Below, piece by piece: positions 4,334 to 6,241 of a DNA stretch of 6,241 nucleotides. How positions within the stretch are numbered: position 1 is the first letter of the stretch; the number at the start of each line of letters is the position of its first letter. Origin of the DNA: VGBK01 sp043810615 (GTDB lineage Bacteria; Actinomycetota; Acidimicrobiia; Spongiisociales; UBA11373). Position numbers and translations under genes: made by a program. The stretch covers positions 1 to 6,241 of the forward strand of contig JBDROA010000017.1 in NCBI GenBank assembly GCA_043810615.1, given 5' to 3'. The notes beneath the pieces are model-generated. The model did no database searches and had not been told where the DNA came from. It worked only from the letters and a program-made list of their open reading frames with translations.

Positions 4334-4492
4334 GTGGCGAGGAGAGGCAAGGGCGGCGACTACAAGTACAAGAAGGCTGCCCTTCAGGGCCAGAAGCAGA
4401 AACGCCAGGAGCAGAAACGCCAGGACCAGAAGGCTAGGAAGGCCGAAAAGGCCGAGAAGGCCGAGGAGGCCGAGAAGGCCGAGAAGGCGTAG
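4334..4492 (+). CDS. Small charged repetitive protein, 52 aa, unknown function
   Basis: The product starts at GTG and reads MARRGKGGDYKYKKAALQGQ, then KQKRQEQKRQDQKARK, then AEKAEKAEEAEKAEKA and a TAG stop. A perfect AGGAGG 5 nt upstream and purposeful codon use support it as a real gene. It has three parts: a basic glycine-containing head, a Lys/Gln/Arg middle built on a 15-bp DNA repeat (4394-4408 and 4409-4423, encoding KQKRQ/EQKRQ), and a Lys-Ala-Glu tail built on five 9-bp units (4439-4483). The whole should be one long charged helix without hydrophobic core, so it is soluble and possibly disordered alone. A basic head suggests nucleic-acid or ribosome contact, but that is a guess. The in-frame repeats suggest that length varies among strains. 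I do not recognise the family. The next gene starts 157 bp later on the same strand. Confidence 0.75.
   Translation: MARRGKGGDYKYKKAALQGQKQKRQEQKRQDQKARKAEKAEKAEEAEKAEKA
4394..4423 (+). repeat. Two-copy 15-bp in-frame repeat in the 52-aa gene
   Basis: AAGCAGAAACGCCAG is followed directly by GAGCAGAAACGCCAG, with one base different, encoding KQKRQ and EQKRQ. This is consistent with slippage or tandem duplication that kept the frame. Confidence 0.7.
4439..4489 (+). repeat. 9-bp AAGGCCGAG tandem array encoding Lys-Ala-Glu
   Basis: Five units (starts at 4439, 4448, 4457, 4466 and 4475) plus a partial one end just before the TAG. The fourth unit begins GAG for AAG. The unit length keeps the frame, so copy number could change without breaking the gene. 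Confidence 0.75.
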
Positions 4493-4649
4493 CGGCTGCT
4501 CTCCCCGCCGGGCCGCCGGCGCCGAGGGAGATGCCAGGGCACTGAGCCTCCTACCACGACAGTCGGCCGCGAAGTAGCTTCTACCTCACACGGCAAAGCG
4601 GGCCGCAACCCACACCCCGGCCGCTGCCCGCGTGAGTAGGGTGCCGGTG

Positions 4650-5255
4650 ATGGGCGGGTGGGACGACCTCCGGGAGCGGCTGTTCGGGACGCCCTACGAG
4701 GTGTGGCACGACGGGATCCACGAGGGCCAACTCGACGCCACCGATCCGGCGGAACTACGCGCCGCTCTCCCGGAAGGCCTCGCCGCACGTGATTGGGTGG
4801 CCGCGGTAGCCGCCCGGCGGCTCGGGGACCGGGACCTGCTCCCCGTGGTCGCCGCGAGGCTGGGCATCGGTAGAGGCCGATTCGCCGTGGAGGCGGCCCG
4901 GCCCATCATCACTCTCGGAGGCGACCACGAGGCGGCCATTGCCTGGGTAATCGAAGCCCTCGGGCGCGGCGGTTGGCCGGACAGGCTGGATGTTGCCGTG
5001 GGGTTGCGGCATCTGCCGGATGACCGTGTCGTGGCCGCGCTGCTCACCGCGGTGGAGGGCGACCCCGATTACCTCGTCCGCTACCACGCTGCCGAGTCGC
5101 TGCTGCACCTCGGGGAGATCGAACCCCGGGACATCACTTTGCACCCGGAGGTGTTCTCCGACCTCGCCGCCGGAGCGAATAGCGAGCCCACGGACGACGA
5201 ACGCCAACGCCACTCCCAAGCCGCCGACGCGCTCCGCGGTCTCCTGGGGCGGTAA
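4650..5255 (+). CDS. HEAT-repeat-like protein, 201 aa
   Basis: The product is a series of amphipathic helices with the spacing of HEAT/ARM repeats. It opens MGGWDDLRERLFGTPYEVWH, continues DGIHEGQLD, then helix pairs such as DWVAAVAARRLGDRDLLPVV (about 51-70), FAVEAARPIITLG, AIAWVIEALGRGG, RVVAALLTAVEGD and YLVRYHAAESLLHLGEI (about 141-157), then an acidic tail (NSEPTDDERQRH) and a last helix ADALRGLLGR. The 'D-x-x-V-R-x-x-A-A-x-x-L-x-x-L-G' phrase is the HEAT/PBS-lyase-like signature; such proteins act as binding scaffolds, and nothing suggests catalysis. It is expected in the cytoplasm. I prefer the ATG at 4650, which has TAGGG 8 nt upstream; an in-frame GTG at 4632 would add six residues but lacks a ribosome site. 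No terminator follows directly. The partner and pathway are unknown. Confidence 0.85.
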   Translation: MGGWDDLRERLFGTPYEVWHDGIHEGQLDATDPAELRAALPEGLAARDWVAAVAARRLGDRDLLPVVAARLGIGRGRFAVEAARPIITLGGDHEAAIAWVIEALGRGGWPDRLDVAVGLRHLPDDRVVAALLTAVEGDPDYLVRYHAAESLLHLGEIEPRDITLHPEVFSDLAAGANSEPTDDERQRHSQAADALRGLLGR

Positions 5256-5824
5256 GGGACGGTGCAGGGGTCGAGTCGATCAACGGCGTATCCGGCATCG
5301 GGCGAGGCGCGCCGGACTTCCCCCAACCCAACCGAGGACCCGGACATCGCCAGCCCGATCCCGGCCCCGACCGCGCCAGGGCCCTTGCTCACTGGGTAGG
5401 CCGCCCGCTGCCTCGCCGGTCCCTCGCTGCCGCGCGCGCCCCCGGCCAAGGGCCTCGCCGCGGAGGGCGGGCCCTTCGCGGGTGGGGCCACTCGATCTCC
5501 GCGCGCCGGCGCCGGGGGCCGCACCCTACTGGTCGGTCGGCCGGGTGATGAACCGGGTCGGCAGGGACCCGCTCCGCGGCATCGCGGTGCGTCCCCGGCA
5601 AGAGACCACGTCATCAGGCCCGCGACGGATACCCCGGCCGGGGGCGAGAGAGCGACGGGCACACCGTCCAAGATCGACGCCACATGGACGCAACAGAAGG
5701 GCTGCCACACCAGTCCCCCACTCAACGCCCCAATCGGGTACCGCACCGAACGGAGCGGGGTGGAGTTGCCCCGGTTCCGTGGCGCTTCGGAAATGAGCGA
5801 GGTGTGGGTGGGTGGTTGATGACA
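5256..5824. other. Gap of about 570 bp without a convincing gene
   Basis: All long frames here (for example minus 5081-5746) are Arg/Pro/Gly/Ala low-complexity, overlap the HEAT-like gene in antisense, or lack ribosome sites. One hairpin, AAGGGCC (5448-5454) with GGCCCTT (5470-5476) around a 15-nt loop, has no T-tract. The stretch looks like eroded intergenic DNA between the HEAT-like gene and the insertion sequence. Confidence 0.45.
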
Positions 5825-5864
5825 GGGGCCCTGCCAGTCTGAGGGTGTTGCGACGCTCTCAGAT

Positions 5865-5869
5865 GGAGG
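5865..5869 (+). promoter_or_regulatory. Ribosome binding site GGAGG for the ISL3 transposase fragment
   Basis: GGAGG lies 8 nt before the GTG at 5878 and overlaps the competing ATG at 5863, favouring the GTG. Confidence 0.55.
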
Positions 5870-5877
5870 ACCCCCCT

Positions 5878-6204
5878 GTGGAGACGAGCCCTATCCGCGT
5901 GGCGGAGTTGCTGGTGGGGCTGCCCGAGGTGAACGTGCTCGGAGTCGACGATGTGGCTGGCGGGCCGGTCCGGGTGCTTGTGGAGTGCCGGGTGCGGCTG
6001 CGCCGCTGCCCGGAGTGCGGGACGCCCGGCGGGGTGAAGGATCGACCGCCGGTGGAGCTGGTGGATCTGCCCGCCTTCGGCCGTCGGGCACGGCTGGTGT
6101 GGCGCAAGCACCGCTGGTGGTGTCGGAGCCCGGAGTGCCCGATCGGCTCGTGGACGGGGGAGGATCGGCGTATCGCCGCTCCCCGCCTGGGGTTGACCGA
6201 CTGA
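5878..6204 (+). CDS. ISL3-family transposase, N-terminal 108 residues only
   Basis: ISL3 transposases carry an N-terminal zinc-binding domain, a helix-turn-helix and a DDE catalytic domain, about 400 residues in all. Here only the zinc domain is present. The start PIRVAELLVGLPEVNVLGVD leads to a C-P-E-C knuckle (Cys44, Cys47) in RRCPECGTPGG, then LVDLPAFGRRARLVWRKHRW and a second pair in WCRSPEC (Cys82, Cys87). It ends IAAPRLGLTD at a TGA, just where family members normally continue with the helix-turn-helix. The catalytic residues are gone, so it cannot transpose on its own. I chose the GTG at 5878 because GGAGG (5865-5869) lies 8 nt before it; the ATG at 5863 overlaps that GGAGG, and a GTG... 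frame open from 5812 adds residues unlike the family. The gene is a fragment left by a later insertion or deletion. Confidence 0.8.
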   Translation: METSPIRVAELLVGLPEVNVLGVDDVAGGPVRVLVECRVRLRRCPECGTPGGVKDRPPVELVDLPAFGRRARLVWRKHRWWCRSPECPIGSWTGEDRRIAAPRLGLTD

Positions 6205-6207
6205 GAA

Positions 6208-6241
6208 TGTCAAGCCGGATTGGCCCCACTGTGCTCGTTTG
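6208..6241. mobile_element. Possible IS21-family terminus starting at the right edge
   Basis: From 6208 the sequence reads TGTCAAGCCGGATTGGCCCC and continues beyond the window. IS21-family ends begin with TG (often TGTCA) and carry repeated GGATTGGCCCCA-like transposase sites; this resembles one such end. It follows directly on the broken ISL3 gene. With only 34 bases visible, the family call is tentative. Confidence 0.4.

Larger units (their letters stand above)
5825..6207 (+). mobile_element. Left part of an ISL3-family insertion sequence, truncated
   Basis: The transposase fragment is preceded by a stretch with GGGTGTTGCGACG (5843-5855), which I recall as common just ahead of actinobacterial ISL3 transposases. 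The outer edge is placed near 5825 (GGGGCCCTGCCAG) only approximately, since the partner inverted repeat is not in the window. The element breaks off around 6201-6207, where a different terminus begins. Confidence 0.5.

Noticed and set aside
3645..4350. Minus-strand frames over tRNA-like copy 2 (GNDPATS-type peptides)
   Set aside because: They arise from antisense reading of a tRNA-like T-arm, a known source of false protein annotations.
4384..4788. 134-aa minus-strand frame with repeated AFSAFSA
   Set aside because: It is the antisense of the Lys-Ala-Glu DNA repeat and overlaps two better-supported plus-strand genes.
5081..5746. 221-aa minus-strand frame
   Set aside because: Partly antisense to the HEAT-like gene, Pro/Gly/Arg-rich and without family resemblance or a ribosome site.
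4990..5796. 268-aa plus-strand frame
   Set aside because: Overlaps the HEAT-like gene in another frame and consists of Arg/Pro/Ser low-complexity.
1..6241. CRISPR array
   Set aside because: No set of regularly spaced repeats with unique spacers; the only tandem arrays are the short ones at 1218-1238 and inside the 52-aa gene.

Overview
The window reads as high-GC actinobacterial DNA. Codon third positions are strongly G/C, several genes start with GTG, ribosome binding sites are of the GGAGG type, and the gene families match those of actinobacteria. No housekeeping gene is present. The region is accessory: three insertion-sequence ends, a recombinase remnant, a pair of tRNA-derived direct repeats, and short uncharacterised genes. 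The lineage assignment is inference, and I cannot name the genus.

Left part (1-1350), minus strand. A small putative membrane protein (893-1156) is followed 8 bases later by an uncharacterised protein with a PD...EVT motif (186-884). That second gene appears to be cut at its 3' end by an IS3-family element. The terminal repeat of the element seems to start at base 188 and to supply the TGA stop. The start of the element's OrfA gene runs off the left edge.

Middle part (1356-4110). Two near-identical direct repeats of about 85 bp (1356-1440 and 4038-4122) each hold the 3' half of a tRNA-Phe-like sequence (GAA anticodon loop through encoded CCA) followed by a terminator-like hairpin. They lie 2,682 bp apart. 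Between them are a remnant of a serine-recombinase helix-turn-helix domain (about 1500-1640, plus), two tandem secreted paralogues of 169 and 171 aa that are 76% identical (minus), a doubtful 74-aa ORF, a 143-aa protein with an excisionase-like helix-turn-helix (plus), and a 17-bp palindrome. This looks like a decayed integrated element or cassette bounded by attachment-site-like repeats.

Right part (4111-6241), plus strand. A 52-aa GTG-initiated protein made largely of Lys/Glu/Ala and Lys/Gln/Arg repeats (4334-4492) is followed by a HEAT-repeat-like protein (4650-5255). Next come about 570 bp with no convincing gene. An ISL3-family transposase is cut after 108 residues (5878-6204), and at the right edge a sequence resembling an IS21-family terminus begins near 6208.

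The most unusual signal is the tRNA-Phe-like repeat pair. Both copies carry the same paired change in the T-loop: position 54 is A and position 58 is T, where normal tRNAs have T and A. The two copies therefore descend from one shared non-canonical ancestor and not independently from a working tRNA gene.
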